This document shows positions 46,240-56,318 of a stretch of 64,000 bases of DNA, piece by piece. Position numbers and translations under genes: made by a program. The stretch covers positions 5,146,001-5,210,000 of the forward strand of contig NZ_CP011253.3 of the NCBI RefSeq assembly GCF_000972785.3, in the 5' to 3' direction. The DNA is from Pandoraea oxalativorans (GTDB lineage Bacteria > Pseudomonadota > Gammaproteobacteria > Burkholderiales > Burkholderiaceae). The notes beneath the pieces are model-generated. The model was not told the origin of the DNA and did no database searches. It was given only the letters and a program-made list of their open reading frames with translations. Every line of letters starts with the position of its first letter. The first letter of the stretch is position 1.

Positions 46240-48696
46240 ATGGCAAGCACACCCCAAACCGAGACACCCCGCGACAAGCGTCCGCCCAAACCGCGCCGCT
46301 CCATCTGGCTGCGCATCGCACTATGGTTCGTAGGCCTGATCGCTGCGATGGCCGTCTGTGGCGCGTTGCTCGCGGGGTACATCCTGGTGGTGATGACGCC
46401 ACAGTTGCCGTCGCTCGACACGATCGTCGACTACCGGCCGAAGATTCCGCTGCGCATCTATACGGCCGACGAAATCCAGATTGGTGAATTCGGCGAAGAG
46501 CGTCGCAATCTCGTGCGTTTCGCCGATATTCCCGACGTCATGAAGAAAGCCGTCCTCGCCATCGAGGACGACCGCTTCTATCAGCACGGCGGCGTCGACT
46601 TCATCGGCATTTTCCGTGCGGGCGTCGCGAACTTCACCCGTGGCGGCTCGTCGCAGGGCGCGAGCACGATCACCATGCAGGTGGCACGTAACTTCTTCCT
46701 TTCCAGCGAGAAGACGTACACGCGCAAGATTTACGAAGCGCTGCTCGCCTACAAGATCGAATCGCGCCTGACGAAGGATCAGATTCTCGAGCTGTACATG
46801 AATCAGATCTACCTCGGAGAGCGTGCCTACGGCTTCGCCAGCGCGGCGCGCGTCTATTTCGGCAAGGATCTGAAGGACATCACGCTCGCCGAGGCCGCCA
46901 TGCTTGCCGGGCTGCCGAAAGCGCCCTCGGCCTATAACCCGATCGTCAACTACAAGCGTGCACGCGTGCGTCAGGAATACATCCTGAAACGCATGTACGA
47001 CCTCGGATATGCATCCAAGGCCGAATACGATCAGGCGATCGCGCAGGAGTTGGTGGTGCGCGGGCTGGGCAGCGAATTCAGCGTACATGCCGGATACGTG
47101 GCGGAAATGGTGCGTCAACTGCTCTACGCGCAGTTCAAGGACGAGATCTACACGCGCGGCTTCAACGTCTACACCACCATCAATTCGGCGGATCAGGAAG
47201 CAGCGTACGAAGCGCTGCGCGCGGGCGTCATGGCGTACGAGCTGCGCCACGGTTACCGTGGCCCCGAAGCAAATATCGACCTGCCCGACGGCAAGGACGA
47301 GCGCGAGCAACTGATCGACGACACGCTGGTCGAGCATCCGGACAGTGGCGACATGGTCGCGGCCGTGGTGCTCGCCGCATCGCCGCAGCAAGTGAAAGCT
47401 GTGCTTCTGAACGGCGACGACGTCACCGTGACGGGCGACGGACTGCGATTCGCGGCCGCCGGGTTGAGCGCCAAAGCACAGCCGAAACAGCGGATTCGTC
47501 CGGGCTCGGTCATTCGCGTGACGAAGGATTCGAAGGACAATTGGCGCATCGTGCAGATGCCGGACATCGAAGCGGCCTTCGTGTCGCTCGACCCGCAGAA
47601 CGGCGCCATCCGCTCGCTGGTCGGCGGGTTCGACTTCAACCGCAACAAGTTCAACCACGTGACGCAGGCATGGCGTCAGCCGGGATCGAGCTTCAAGCCG
47701 TTCATCTACTCGGCCGCGCTGGAAAAAGGTTTTGCGCCAGCAACCATCATCAACGACGGCCCGCTGTACTTCTCTGCAGCCCAGACCGGCGGACAGCCGT
47801 GGGAGCCCAAGAACTACGGCGGCGGCTTCGACGGGCCGGAGCCGATGCGCGTGGCGCTGATGCGGTCTCGCAACCTCGTGTCGATCCGCATTCTCCAGAG
47901 CATTACGCCGGCCTATGCCCAGAAGTTCATCGGGCGCTTCGGCTTCGAAGCAGACAAACATCCGGCCTATCTGCCGATGGCGCTGGGCGCGGGCATGGTG
48001 ACGCCGCTGCAAATGGCGAGCGGGTTTGCCGTGTTCGCTAACGGCGGCTTCCGCGTCAATCCTTTCATCGTGGCCCGCATCACCGATTCGAAGGGCAACG
48101 TGATTATGGAAGAGAAGCCGGTCGCGGCAGGCGACGAGTCGATTCGTGCCATTCCGGCGCGTAACGCTTTCATCATGAACTCGATGCTGCACGACGTGGC
48201 GACGCGCGGCACCGCTGCCAAGACCAATGCGCTCAAGCGCAGCGATCTCGCGGGCAAGACGGGCACGACGAACGATTCGCACGATGCATGGTTCGCCGGG
48301 TATCAGTCACAGTTGGTGGGGGTTGCGTGGATCGGTTTCGATCAACCGCGCAATCTGGGCGATCGTGAAACCGGTGGCGGTCTGGCGTTGCCGATCTGGA
48401 TCGACTACATGTCGAAGGCGCTGCGTGGGGTGCCGGAGTCCCCTCGCGCGATGCCGCCGGGTGTCATTCAGGCGAATGGCGATTACTACTACGACGACTA
48501 TCCGCCGGGACGCGCCGTCAGCACCGTCGGCCTGAGTGCCGAGACGGCACCGGACGGCTCGGCGGCGCCGGGTCCGTCGACGGGGGCCCTGCCCGGTCAG
48601 ATGCCGGCGCAACCCGGGGTGCCTGCACCCGCGCCCGCCCCGGTGGACCGCCAGGAGCGTCAGCGCATCCTGGATATGTTCAACAGCAAGCCCTGA
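46240..48696 (+). CDS. mrcA: Penicillin-binding protein 1A (bifunctional transglycosylase/transpeptidase)
   Basis: PBP1A (MrcA/PonA) polymerises and cross-links peptidoglycan at the inner membrane. The 818-residue protein has a cytoplasmic Pro/Lys-rich start, one transmembrane helix (about 27-52), a glycosyltransferase domain (IEDDRFYQHGGVD with the catalytic Glu, about 110; GASTITMQVARNFFL; LYMNQIYLG), an OB-like insert, and a transpeptidase domain with SSFKPF (active Ser about 485), SRN (about 545) and KTGTT (about 672). The ATG at 46240 is the family start. A long Pro/Ala-rich tail ends it. It is divergent from pilM and convergent with cyaY. Confidence 0.97.
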   Translation: MASTPQTETPRDKRPPKPRRSIWLRIALWFVGLIAAMAVCGALLAGYILVVMTPQLPSLDTIVDYRPKIPLRIYTADEIQIGEFGEERRNLVRFADIPDVMKKAVLAIEDDRFYQHGGVDFIGIFRAGVANFTRGGSSQGASTITMQVARNFFLSSEKTYTRKIYEALLAYKIESRLTKDQILELYMNQIYLGERAYGFASAARVYFGKDLKDITLAEAAMLAGLPKAPSAYNPIVNYKRARVRQEYILKRMYDLGYASKAEYDQAIAQELVVRGLGSEFSVHAGYVAEMVRQLLYAQFKDEIYTRGFNVYTTINSADQEAAYEALRAGVMAYELRHGYRGPEANIDLPDGKDEREQLIDDTLVEHPDSGDMVAAVVLAASPQQVKAVLLNGDDVTVTGDGLRFAAAGLSAKAQPKQRIRPGSVIRVTKDSKDNWRIVQMPDIEAAFVSLDPQNGAIRSLVGGFDFNRNKFNHVTQAWRQPGSSFKPFIYSAALEKGFAPATIINDGPLYFSAAQTGGQPWEPKNYGGGFDGPEPMRVALMRSRNLVSIRILQSITPAYAQKFIGRFGFEADKHPAYLPMALGAGMVTPLQMASGFAVFANGGFRVNPFIVARITDSKGNVIMEEKPVAAGDESIRAIPARNAFIMNSMLHDVATRGTAAKTNALKRSDLAGKTGTTNDSHDAWFAGYQSQLVGVAWIGFDQPRNLGDRETGGGLALPIWIDYMSKALRGVPESPRAMPPGVIQANGDYYYDDYPPGRAVSTVGLSAETAPDGSAAPGPSTGALPGQMPAQPGVPAPAPAPVDRQERQRILDMFNSKP

Positions 48697-48722
48697 CGAA
48701 CCACGGATGACGGGACTTTCGG

Positions 48723-48749
48723 TCACCGCAGCCCATCGAGCTGCGGTGA
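48723..48749. terminator. Hairpin between convergent mrcA and cyaY
   Basis: A perfect 10-bp stem (TCACCGCAGC / GCTGCGGTGA, 7-nt loop) lies 26 nt after the mrcA stop. There is no T-run, so it may be a Rho-dependent or bidirectional stop rather than a classical terminator. Confidence 0.5.
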
Positions 48750-48817
48750 TCTGAAGCGCGTCCGTGATCCGCAGGCGCTTGCAATTCAGTAGTGACAGCG
48801 AACGACCCGAAAAGCGA

Positions 48818-49150
48818 TCAGGCCGACTCAAGCGTGACCGTCTCTCCGGCCTGTTGCGATGCAAAGCGCGACAGGGCTTCGAACAACTCGGAATCGTCGC
48901 GCGTGTCGCGCCACTTGTCGCCCTTCAGGCGGAAGTGGAAACCACCCGAGCGGGCGGCAATCCAGATCTCGCTCATCGGCGTCTGGACATTGACGATGAT
49001 TTTGCTGCCATCGTCGAATTCGAGCGTCAGGACATTCCCCGTACGCTCGCAATCGATATCCACATCGCTGTCGTCGACCACCGCCTCGACCGCCGCCTCC
49101 ACCTGCGTCAGCACTGCCTCGGCGAGCGCCAGGAATTCACTTTCCGTCAT
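48818..49150 (-). CDS. cyaY: Iron-sulfur cluster assembly regulator CyaY (frataxin)
   Basis: CyaY is the bacterial frataxin that binds iron and modulates the IscS desulfurase. The 110-residue protein has the acidic first helix MTESEFLALAEAVLTQVEAA, DDSDVDIDCERTGNVLTLEFDDGSKI, the family's INxQxPxxxIW pattern as VNVQTPMSEIWIA, and GGFHFRLKGDKWRDTRDDSELF. The ATG at 49150 has a GGAG site 6 nt before it; an ATG 8 codons upstream (49174) is possible. It is divergent from lptM with a short spacer of about 57 nt. Confidence 0.94.
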   Translation of the reverse strand: MTESEFLALAEAVLTQVEAAVEAVVDDSDVDIDCERTGNVLTLEFDDGSKIIVNVQTPMSEIWIAARSGGFHFRLKGDKWRDTRDDSELFEALSRFASQQAGETVTLESA

Positions 49151-49207
49151 GCTAAACTCCACGGTTTGCGTCATCGTTAGCATGCCGCACCACGCGGCGA
49201 TACCCCC

Positions 49208-49435
49208 ATGACTGCACCTATTCGAACCTGCGCGATTGTAGCGTCGATTGCTCTGTTGAGCGCACTGGCTGGCTGCGGTCAGGCCGGCCCGCTCTACTTC
49301 CCCGCCAAACCGGTGAAACCGACGCCGCCGCCGGGTGCCCCACTGCCGCCGCCGCCGCTCGTGCCCACGCCTGAGCGCGGGCCGTCCGTCGATGTGCCGC
49401 CAGCCGCCTCGCGCCCCGCAGCAAAGCCGGAATAA
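49208..49435 (+). CDS. lptM: LPS-assembly lipoprotein LptM (YifL type)
   Basis: This 75-residue lipoprotein has a signal with lipobox LAGC (Cys23) followed directly by GQAGPLYFP, the signature of LptM, which in E. coli aids LptD maturation at the outer membrane. The remainder is a Pro-rich tail (PPPGAPLPPPPLVP). It lies about 120 nt upstream of lysA on the same strand, the same neighbour as in many proteobacteria. Confidence 0.9.
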   Translation: MTAPIRTCAIVASIALLSALAGCGQAGPLYFPAKPVKPTPPPGAPLPPPPLVPTPERGPSVDVPPAASRPAAKPE

Positions 49436-49553
49436 GCGTAAATTAGCCAATGTTGGCCGAATTCCGGCGGATGTGCCCTCGACATTCGGGGCACATCGCC
49501 TTCGGCCTGTCTGGCGATCCCTTGTTTTTCCCGTTGATTACCGAGCACCTCCG

Positions 49554-50816
49554 ATGTCCGACGCCATCTTCTCCTACCGCGACGACGTACTTCACGCCGA
49601 AGGCGTAGCGCTGCCCGCCCTCGCCGAGCGCTTCGGCACGCCGCTGTATGTCTACTCGAAGGCCGCTCTGACGAACGCCTATCAGGCTTATGCCAAGGCC
49701 TGCGAAGGTCGTAATGCCGCAGTTCACTATGCTGCCAAGGCCAATTCGAACCTTGCGGTCCTCGGCGTGTTCGCCAATTTGGGCGCGGGCTTCGACATTG
49801 TTTCGGCGGGTGAGCTGGCACGCGTCATCGCTGCAGGCGGAGATCCGAAGCGCGCTGTGTTTTCCGGCGTTGGCAAGCACGCGGACGAAATGCGTTTCGC
49901 CCTGGAAAAGGATGTGTTCTGCTTCAACGTGGAATCGCGTCCGGAACTGGATCGTCTGAACGCGGTGGCCGGGCAAGTCGGCAAGCGGGCGCGCGTGTCG
50001 TTGCGCGTGAACCCGAACGTCGACGCAAAGACGCACCCGTACATCTCCACGGGCCTGCGCGGCAACAAGTTCGGCGTAGCGTATGAAGAATCCTTCGACG
50101 CCTACCGCGCGGCGGCCGCCATGCCCAATCTCGAAGTCGTCGGCATCGACTGCCACATCGGCTCGCAAATCACCGAAATCTCGCCGTACCTCGATGCGAC
50201 CGACAAGGTGCTCGATCTCGTCGAGAAGCTCGAAGCGGCGGGCATTTCGCTGCATCACATCGACGTGGGCGGCGGTCTGGGCATCACCTATACCGACGAG
50301 ACGCCGCCGGACATCACGGCGTTCGCCACGACGCTGCTCGACCACATCGCCAAGCGTGGCCACGGCCACCGTCAGGTGCTGTTCGAACCGGGCCGCTCGT
50401 TGGTCGGCAACGCCGGCGTGCTGCTCACGCGCGTGGAATTCCTCAAGCATGGCGAGACGAAGAACTTCGCCATCGTCGATGCCGCGATGAACGATCTGGC
50501 CCGTCCGGCCATGTACGAGGCGTATCACGGAATCGATCCGGTGGTGCGTCGCGCCGGGGATACCGCGACATTCGACGTCGTCGGCCCGGTCTGCGAGAGT
50601 GGCGATTGGCTCGGCCGTGACCGCGCGCTGGCGATCGACGCCGGTGACCTGCTCGCCATTCGATCCGCCGGTGCCTATGGGTTCACCATGAGCTCAAACT
50701 ACAACACGCGTCCGCGCGCCGCCGAAGTCATGGTCGACGGCAATGAAGCCCATCTCGTGCGCGAACGCGAGACGGTCGAATCGCTCTTTGCCGGCGAACG
50801 GCGCCTCCCGGCCTGA
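49554..50816 (+). CDS. lysA: Diaminopimelate decarboxylase LysA
   Basis: LysA decarboxylates meso-diaminopimelate to lysine. The 420-residue fold-type III PLP enzyme has the Schiff-base Lys in HYAAKANSN (about residue 61), CHIGSQITE (about 200), the HIDVGGGLGI glycine loop (about 238) and CESGDWLGRD with the catalytic Cys (about 347), then AGAYGFTMSSNYNTRPR. The ATG at 49554 fits the family start (MSDAIFSYRDD). It is convergent with msrQ. Confidence 0.97.
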   Translation: MSDAIFSYRDDVLHAEGVALPALAERFGTPLYVYSKAALTNAYQAYAKACEGRNAAVHYAAKANSNLAVLGVFANLGAGFDIVSAGELARVIAAGGDPKRAVFSGVGKHADEMRFALEKDVFCFNVESRPELDRLNAVAGQVGKRARVSLRVNPNVDAKTHPYISTGLRGNKFGVAYEESFDAYRAAAAMPNLEVVGIDCHIGSQITEISPYLDATDKVLDLVEKLEAAGISLHHIDVGGGLGITYTDETPPDITAFATTLLDHIAKRGHGHRQVLFEPGRSLVGNAGVLLTRVEFLKHGETKNFAIVDAAMNDLARPAMYEAYHGIDPVVRRAGDTATFDVVGPVCESGDWLGRDRALAIDAGDLLAIRSAGAYGFTMSSNYNTRPRAAEVMVDGNEAHLVRERETVESLFAGERRLPA

Positions 50817-50850
50817 TCCTCGCGATCCGCCGGATACACCACCTTCCCGC

Positions 50851-51501
50851 CTAAGACTGCCGCCGCAACGGCCTGCGCAGCGCCCAGATCACACGGGCGC
50901 CCAGCAGGCCCGTCACCACGATTGCGTAGATCAGCGGCTCGGCAAGATCGTTCTTGCCCGCCTTCATCCACCAGTAGTGCAGGATCGAAAGCACGGCTAT
51001 CGCATAAATCGCGCGATGCAGGCGCTGCCAGCGCCGCCCGCCCAGACGACGCATCACCGCGTGCGGTGACGTTATCGCAAGCAACGCCATCAGGACAAAC
51101 GCCACGAATCCCACCGTGATGAAGGGCCGTTTGCCCGTCACGTCGCGCAAGATGCTGGCCCAATCGAACCATTGGTCGAGCCAGAAATACGTTGCGAAAT
51201 GCAGGGCGGCGTAAAAGCACGCGAATAGCCCGAGCATGCGGCGAAATCGCAGCAGCCACGACATGCCTGTCACGCGTCGCACCGGCGTGACGGCGAGTGT
51301 GATGCAGAGCATCACGAGTGTCCACGTTCCCGTCGAACGCGTGATGAATTCGACTGGATTCGCGCCAAGCTGGTCCGTCAGTCCGTAGACCACGAGCCGC
51401 AACAGCGGCGCGAGCGCGAGCAGGAAGACGACGACCTTGGCCCACGGCACCCACCGATTCGGACGGTTCGCTGAGCGACTGCCGTCGCGAGCATTGGACA
51501 T
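50851..51501 (-). CDS. msrQ: Heme-binding membrane subunit MsrQ
   Basis: MsrQ is the b-type-heme inner-membrane protein that passes electrons to MsrP to repair oxidised methionines in periplasmic proteins. The 216-residue protein has five to six hydrophobic segments with the FRD-type pattern TGTWTLVMLCITLAVTPVRR, RRMLGLFACFYAALHFATYF (heme His) and WQRLHRAIYAIAVLSILHYWW (heme His residues). The ATG at 51501 is chosen; a GTG at 51558 would add 19 residues. It follows msrP by about 70 nt. Confidence 0.93.
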   Translation of the reverse strand: MSNARDGSRSANRPNRWVPWAKVVVFLLALAPLLRLVVYGLTDQLGANPVEFITRSTGTWTLVMLCITLAVTPVRRVTGMSWLLRFRRMLGLFACFYAALHFATYFWLDQWFDWASILRDVTGKRPFITVGFVAFVLMALLAITSPHAVMRRLGGRRWQRLHRAIYAIAVLSILHYWWMKAGKNDLAEPLIYAIVVTGLLGARVIWALRRPLRRQS

Positions 51502-51569
51502 CGAGGCGGCGTTGCCGGGTGTCGACGCAGGAGGCAACCGGGAAGGGGATGGCAGCACGGCGCGTCGAC

Positions 51570-52568
51570 TCAGAAGAATTTACGTAGATCCATGCCCTGA
51601 TACAGGCTGGCGACCTGATCGGCATACCCGTTGAACATCAGCGTCTTGCGCTTGGGCGTGAAGATGCCGCCGTCGCCGATGCGGCGCTCCGTCGCCTGAC
51701 TCCAGCGCGGGTGATCGACCTCGGGATTCACGTTCGAATAGAAGCCGTATTCGTTCGACGCCGCCCGATTCCAGCTCGTCTGCGGCATCTTCTCGACGAA
51801 ACGGATCTTCACGATGGACTTGGCACTCTTGAATCCGTACTTCCACGGCACCACCATGCGCACCGGCGCGCCGTTCTGATTCGGCAGCACTTCGCCGTAC
51901 AGGCCGAACGTCAACAGTGAGAGCGGGTGCATGGCTTCGTCCATGCGCAGTCCCTCCACGTACGGCCAGCTCAGTACCGGATACGACAGTCCCGGCATTT
52001 GCTTCGGATCGGCCAGCGTCACGAACTCTACGTACCTCGCGTTGCCCGTCGGCTGCACCTGCTTGATGAGCGCTGAGAGCGAGTAACCGACCCACGGAAT
52101 CACCATCGACCAGCCCTCGACGCAGCGCATGCGATAGATGCGCTCTTCGAGCGGTGCGAGTTTCAGCAACGCATCGAGATCGTAGATCTTCGGTTGCTTG
52201 ACCTCGCCCTCGATGGCTACCTGCCAGGGCCGTGGCTTCAGCGTGCTGGCGCGACGTGCCGGATCGGACTTGTCAGTGCCGAATTCGTAGAAGTTGTTGT
52301 AGGTGGTGACGTCCTTGATATCGGTCGGCTTGTCGGTCACGACGTATTGCGCGTTGCGCGTCGCTGCCAGCTTGGCCAGCCCGGTGCCGGGACTTTCGGC
52401 CGCGAACGCCTCACCGGCCGGAAGCAAACCGAGTGCCGCACCGCCCATCCCCGTCAAGCCAATGCCGGACGCCTGCAAGAAACGCCGCCGACCTGTCGCC
52501 ACTTCCCGCGGCGTAATGCTGCTCGCCGGGATATCTGCCCCGCGCAGACGCGCTTTGCTCGTACTCAT
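51570..52568 (-). CDS. msrP: Periplasmic methionine sulfoxide reductase, catalytic subunit MsrP
   Basis: MsrP is a molybdopterin enzyme exported by Tat. The 332-residue precursor has the twin-arginine signal [17 protein letters not shown] (about residues 27-44), the sulfite-oxidase-type core with the Mo-ligand Cys in [15 protein letters not shown] (about 148), [13 protein letters not shown] and the C-terminal [17 protein letters not shown]. The ATG at 52568 gives a typical 26-residue lead before the twin Arg. It forms a two-gene unit with msrQ. Confidence 0.96.
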   Translation of the reverse strand: MSTSKARLRGADIPASSITPREVATGRRRFLQASGIGLTGMGGAALGLLPAGEAFAAESPGTGLAKLAATRNAQYVVTDKPTDIKDVTTYNNFYEFGTDKSDPARRASTLKPRPWQVAIEGEVKQPKIYDLDALLKLAPLEERIYRMRCVEGWSMVIPWVGYSLSALIKQVQPTGNARYVEFVTLADPKQMPGLSYPVLSWPYVEGLRMDEAMHPLSLLTFGLYGEVLPNQNGAPVRMVVPWKYGFKSAKSIVKIRFVEKMPQTSWNRAASNEYGFYSNVNPEVDHPRWSQATERRIGDGGIFTPKRKTLMFNGYADQVASLYQGMDLRKFF

Positions 52569-52727
52569 GATGCCTGCCTCCCGAACGTATCCGAGTTGTC
52601 TACACCGACCGACGTGCCGCCCAGTTGCGGTCTACGCGCCGCCCCATTGTCACCTATAGGCGATGTGACCGACATCCAAAGAACGCCGCTCCCATCGCAG
52701 CGTTGTGAAAAATCACATATCCGGATG

Positions 52728-52762
52728 AAAAAAGCCGCCTGCACGTGAGTGCGGCGGCTTTT
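52728..52762 (-). terminator. Rho-independent terminator of the resB-ccsB operon
   Basis: A 9-bp GCCGCC-type stem (AAAGCCGCC / GGCGGCTTT, extended by GCAC..GTGC pairs in the loop) is followed by a T-run on the minus strand; A/T tracts on both sides make it potentially bidirectional. It lies 50 nt after the ccsB stop. Confidence 0.82.
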
Positions 52763-52811
52763 CAAACGCGATGACCTTGCAGCCCCCCTCTGTGACAGGG
52801 GCGTTGCGCCG

Positions 52812-54011
52812 TCAGAGCTGTCCGTAACTATGCAGTCCGGAGAGGAACATGTTCACGCCAAGGAATGCGAACGTCGTGATCAGCAGGCCCGTCAGCGACC
52901 ACCACGCCGCCACCACGCCGCGCAGGCCCTTCATCAGACGCATGTGCAGCCAGGCCGCGTAGTTCAACCAGACGATCAGCGCCCAGGTCTCCTTCGGATC
53001 CCAGCTCCAGTAGCCGCCCCAGGCATCTGCCGCCCACAGCGCCCCGAGAATCGTAGCGATCGTGAAGAACGCGAAACCGACGGCAATCGCCTTGTACATC
53101 ACGTCGTCGAGCAGTTCGAGCGACGGCAGGCGCGACGAGAAGAATCCACTGTCGAGCGGCTTGCCATTGGCAGCAAGACGCTTGTTCTCCCCTGACTTGA
53201 GCAGGTAAGCCACCGCCACCATCGCTGCGAGGGCGAATGTGCCGTAGCCGATGAAGTTCGCTGGCACGTGAATCTTCATCCACCAGCTTTGCAGCGCAGG
53301 CACCAGCGGCTGGATTTCATAAGCGCTGCGCGCCACGCTGTACCAGAGGTTGAAACCGACGGCGGCACTGATCACGAGCAGCACGAACGGGCCGAGCGAG
53401 CGCGTCTCGTAACGCTGCTCGTAGTACAGATAGAACAGCGATGTAATCAGGCAGAACAGCACGAAGACTTCGTACAGATTCGAGATCGGAATATGGCCGA
53501 CGTCTGCGCCCACCAGATAGGACTCGTACCAGCGCACCATCATGCCGGTGAAGCCGAGCAGCACCGCCGCCCAGCACAGCGACGAACCGACGCTCGCCCC
53601 AAACGGCGAACGTGCCAGGAGGCCGCCCCAGTAGAAGAGTGTCGACAGGAAAAACAGCGCGCTCATCCACAAAATAGCGGATTGGCTCGACAGGAAGTAC
53701 TTGAGGAAGAACGCCTGATCGGCCCGCGCCAGATCATGGTGATACATCCCGATGCCCGAGAGCGCGAGAATCGCGATCCCCGCCATCAGCCAGCGCACCG
53801 AACGCCAGTGCCAGCCGAGCAACGCGAACGTCGGGACGGAGAGCACCAGAATCGTGTGCTCGTAATAGTCCATGAAGTGGCCGTAGCGGTTGAGCGCGAA
53901 GCCCGCGCCCAGCGCCAGCGCCAGTGCGGACAACCAGTCGCCGATGCTGCGACGGCGCAGCCACGAGACCTCTGAATAGCCTTGGGATAACTCCATCTGC
54001 CTCACCTTCAT
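52812..54011 (-). CDS. ccsB: System II cytochrome c biogenesis protein CcsB/ResC (heme handling)
   Basis: This is the membrane partner of ResB that carries heme to the periplasm for cytochrome c ligation (called CcsA or ResC in other species). The 399-residue protein has about eight transmembrane segments and the diagnostic tryptophan-rich WWD motif region WGGYWSWDPKETWALIVW (about residues 322-339), flanked by conserved His in the preceding and following loops (KIHVPANFIGYG, YAAWLHMRLM). The ATG at 54011 overlaps the resB stop (ATGA). Confidence 0.93.
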   Translation of the reverse strand: MKVRQMELSQGYSEVSWLRRRSIGDWLSALALALGAGFALNRYGHFMDYYEHTILVLSVPTFALLGWHWRSVRWLMAGIAILALSGIGMYHHDLARADQAFFLKYFLSSQSAILWMSALFFLSTLFYWGGLLARSPFGASVGSSLCWAAVLLGFTGMMVRWYESYLVGADVGHIPISNLYEVFVLFCLITSLFYLYYEQRYETRSLGPFVLLVISAAVGFNLWYSVARSAYEIQPLVPALQSWWMKIHVPANFIGYGTFALAAMVAVAYLLKSGENKRLAANGKPLDSGFFSSRLPSLELLDDVMYKAIAVGFAFFTIATILGALWAADAWGGYWSWDPKETWALIVWLNYAAWLHMRLMKGLRGVVAAWWSLTGLLITTFAFLGVNMFLSGLHSYGQL

Positions 54012-56143
54012 CGTTTTGTGACGATCTCGTTCATCTCCGCCTTCGTGCGGGCGAATTCCTTTTCGAAATCCAGGGTGCGACGCGTCGTCGACACTGCCAT
54101 CAATACCGAACTGCCACCTTCCGGCGTGTCCTTGACCCACAGCCACAGACGCCGCTCGCGCACGTAGAACATCGAGAAGATGCCCAGCACCAGCAGCAAG
54201 CTGCCAAGATACACGATCTTCTTGCCCGGCGAGCGCGTGAGCTGGAAGACGCTCGCCTGGATCTGCTCGAACGAATCGAGTTGCAGGAACACCGGGGCGT
54301 CGTACAGGAAATTGTCGGACAGCGCATTGGTGGCCGTGTGCACGAAACGCTCGGTCTCCGGCGACGGCACCACCGCCGGCTGCCCCGCCTGCTCACGCGC
54401 GACCTGCCACAGTTGCCAGATCGTACCGTCCAGAATGCGGCGGAACATGTCGGCCGCACTCGATTGCTGCTCTTGCGGCACCTTCTCGTTCACGAACTCG
54501 GCAATCGCCTGCAAACCACCTGTCGCGTGGCCATTCTTGCTCGCTGGCATCGCACCGGCGAAAAGGTCCAGTTCGCGCTTGGCGCTTTCCTGCAATTGTC
54601 CGCGCAACTCGGCGGACGTCTGCGACGGTAGCGATTGCATGGCAAACCGGCGCGCCGCTTCGGTCCGCGCGCCATCGTCCTGAAGCGCCGCACGCAGCAA
54701 CATCCACTGCTTGACGGAGCCATCGGCATCCGCCGGAATGCGCAGGTACTGGAACGGACCGTCCGGGGTGTCGCGCACGCCCGTCATGAACACACGCTCG
54801 CCGTCCTCCACCAGAATCGGCAGCATGTAGTTGCGGTACTCCTTGGCCTGACCGCTGCGGTCGCGCACCTTGTATTGCACCGACGGACCGACGTTTCGCA
54901 GATCCTTGCCCACGTCGGTTCGTGCACCGGAACCCAGTTGCGCCCCCAGTTCGTCGCGCAACGATTTACGGGCGACGCCGCGCACGTCGCGCTCGCCACC
55001 ACCATTGCTGATGTTCTCGACGTTGATGGCGCGGAAGTCGCTGAACTCGACGGTGTAGGCGTCCTTACCTGCAGCGCCACCGCGCAACTGGGTCGACCCG
55101 CCGATGTCGCCGGAGAACGCGAACGGACGATCGGTCGCGCCGCGCATCGGGTAGCCGGTCAGCTTCAGCTTGCTGCCGCCGTCCTCGAAGCTCGACTGGT
55201 AGATCGCCACGCCCTTGTAGATGAAAGGTTCGTTGACCTTGACCGTCGCATCCATCGACTTGCCGGTTTCGGGGTCCGTCACCACGATGTCGCTGGCAAA
55301 CAGCTTGGGCATGCCCGTCGAGTAATAGTCGACGTGGAATTTCTTCAGTTCGATGGAGAACGGCAGGTCCTGCACAACCGAGCCGTCCTGAAAATTCAGA
55401 ATTGCCGTGGTGGACTTACCGCCTTCCGGTACGAATGCGTAGCCGCGAAACGCGGGGTTGTTCGCCGACAGACGATGGTTCTCGGGGATCTGTGCGATGA
55501 CAGCGTTACCTTGCAGCGGTGACTTGCCGAACAGCGCCATCTGGACGCGAATCAGCAGGTCGCTGTCGACCAGACCGCCCAGACAGATGATCACGATGGC
55601 GCTGTGCGCGAAGATGTAGCCGATCTTGTTGATGGCCCCGGCCTTGGCAGCCACCAGCGTCGCCCCTTCGCGCTCGCGCACGACGAAGCGGTAACCGCGA
55701 TGTCCGAGATAGCCCGTTACACGCTTGAGCAGATCCGTGCGAGAGAGAGGACCGACGTACTCGGCCTTGTGACCGAACGCGCGCAAACTCCCTTCGCGCA
55801 CGTGATCGCGCCAGCTGCGGATATCCGCGATCATCTTCGGTGCATTACGCACGATGCACAGCGTCGTGGACGCCATCAAGAAAAAGAGGATCAGCAGGAA
55901 CCACCAGGAGCTGTACACCGTGTACAGGCCGAGCGAGCGGAAAACGTCCGCCCAGAACGGACCGAACTGGTTGACGTAATTGGGGTAAGGGTCGCCCTGT
56001 TTGAGCACGGTGCCAACGATGCTGGCAATCGCGAGCACGGTCAGCAGACTGATGGCGAAACGCATCGAACTGACAAGCTCGACGCCATCGCGCACCCAAC
56101 GCTGCGCTCCCTTGATCTGCATTCCGGAGGTACTGATGCTCAT
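54008..56143 (-). CDS. resB: System II cytochrome c biogenesis protein ResB (Ccs1)
   Basis: ResB pairs with CcsB and likely holds the reduced apocytochrome. The 711-residue protein has three N-terminal transmembrane helices (starting MRFAISLLTVLAIASIVGT, then TVYSSWWFLLILFFLMAST, and IFAHSAIVIICLGG), a large periplasmic domain (about residues 195-640) and a fourth C-terminal helix (IVYLGSLLLVLGIFSMFYV) near 660. Conserved features are YPNYVNQFGPFW and FAHSAIV with a His. The ATG at 56143 has a GGAAAC site before it. It is the first gene of the resB-ccsB unit, near cytochrome c4. Confidence 0.95.
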   Translation of the reverse strand: MSISTSGMQIKGAQRWVRDGVELVSSMRFAISLLTVLAIASIVGTVLKQGDPYPNYVNQFGPFWADVFRSLGLYTVYSSWWFLLILFFLMASTTLCIVRNAPKMIADIRSWRDHVREGSLRAFGHKAEYVGPLSRTDLLKRVTGYLGHRGYRFVVREREGATLVAAKAGAINKIGYIFAHSAIVIICLGGLVDSDLLIRVQMALFGKSPLQGNAVIAQIPENHRLSANNPAFRGYAFVPEGGKSTTAILNFQDGSVVQDLPFSIELKKFHVDYYSTGMPKLFASDIVVTDPETGKSMDATVKVNEPFIYKGVAIYQSSFEDGGSKLKLTGYPMRGATDRPFAFSGDIGGSTQLRGGAAGKDAYTVEFSDFRAINVENISNGGGERDVRGVARKSLRDELGAQLGSGARTDVGKDLRNVGPSVQYKVRDRSGQAKEYRNYMLPILVEDGERVFMTGVRDTPDGPFQYLRIPADADGSVKQWMLLRAALQDDGARTEAARRFAMQSLPSQTSAELRGQLQESAKRELDLFAGAMPASKNGHATGGLQAIAEFVNEKVPQEQQSSAADMFRRILDGTIWQLWQVAREQAGQPAVVPSPETERFVHTATNALSDNFLYDAPVFLQLDSFEQIQASVFQLTRSPGKKIVYLGSLLLVLGIFSMFYVRERRLWLWVKDTPEGGSSVLMAVSTTRRTLDFEKEFARTKAEMNEIVTKR

Positions 56144-56318
56144 TCTGTTTCCGACAACAAAAAAGGGCGGGGACGCGTATCTCACGCGCCCGCCACCCTG
56201 TGTATGCTAAACCAGTTACCCCCGGTCGCCCTGCGGCACCGTAGCGGGTTTCGTTATAAGTCAGCGAATATACCCTGACGTTCACACGATGTCAGGGCAG
56301 GGCTCCCGATCATCACGC

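Noticed and set aside
46321..48282. A 653-codon frame antisense to mrcA
   Set aside because: Same shadow effect; the plus strand carries all PBP1A motifs.
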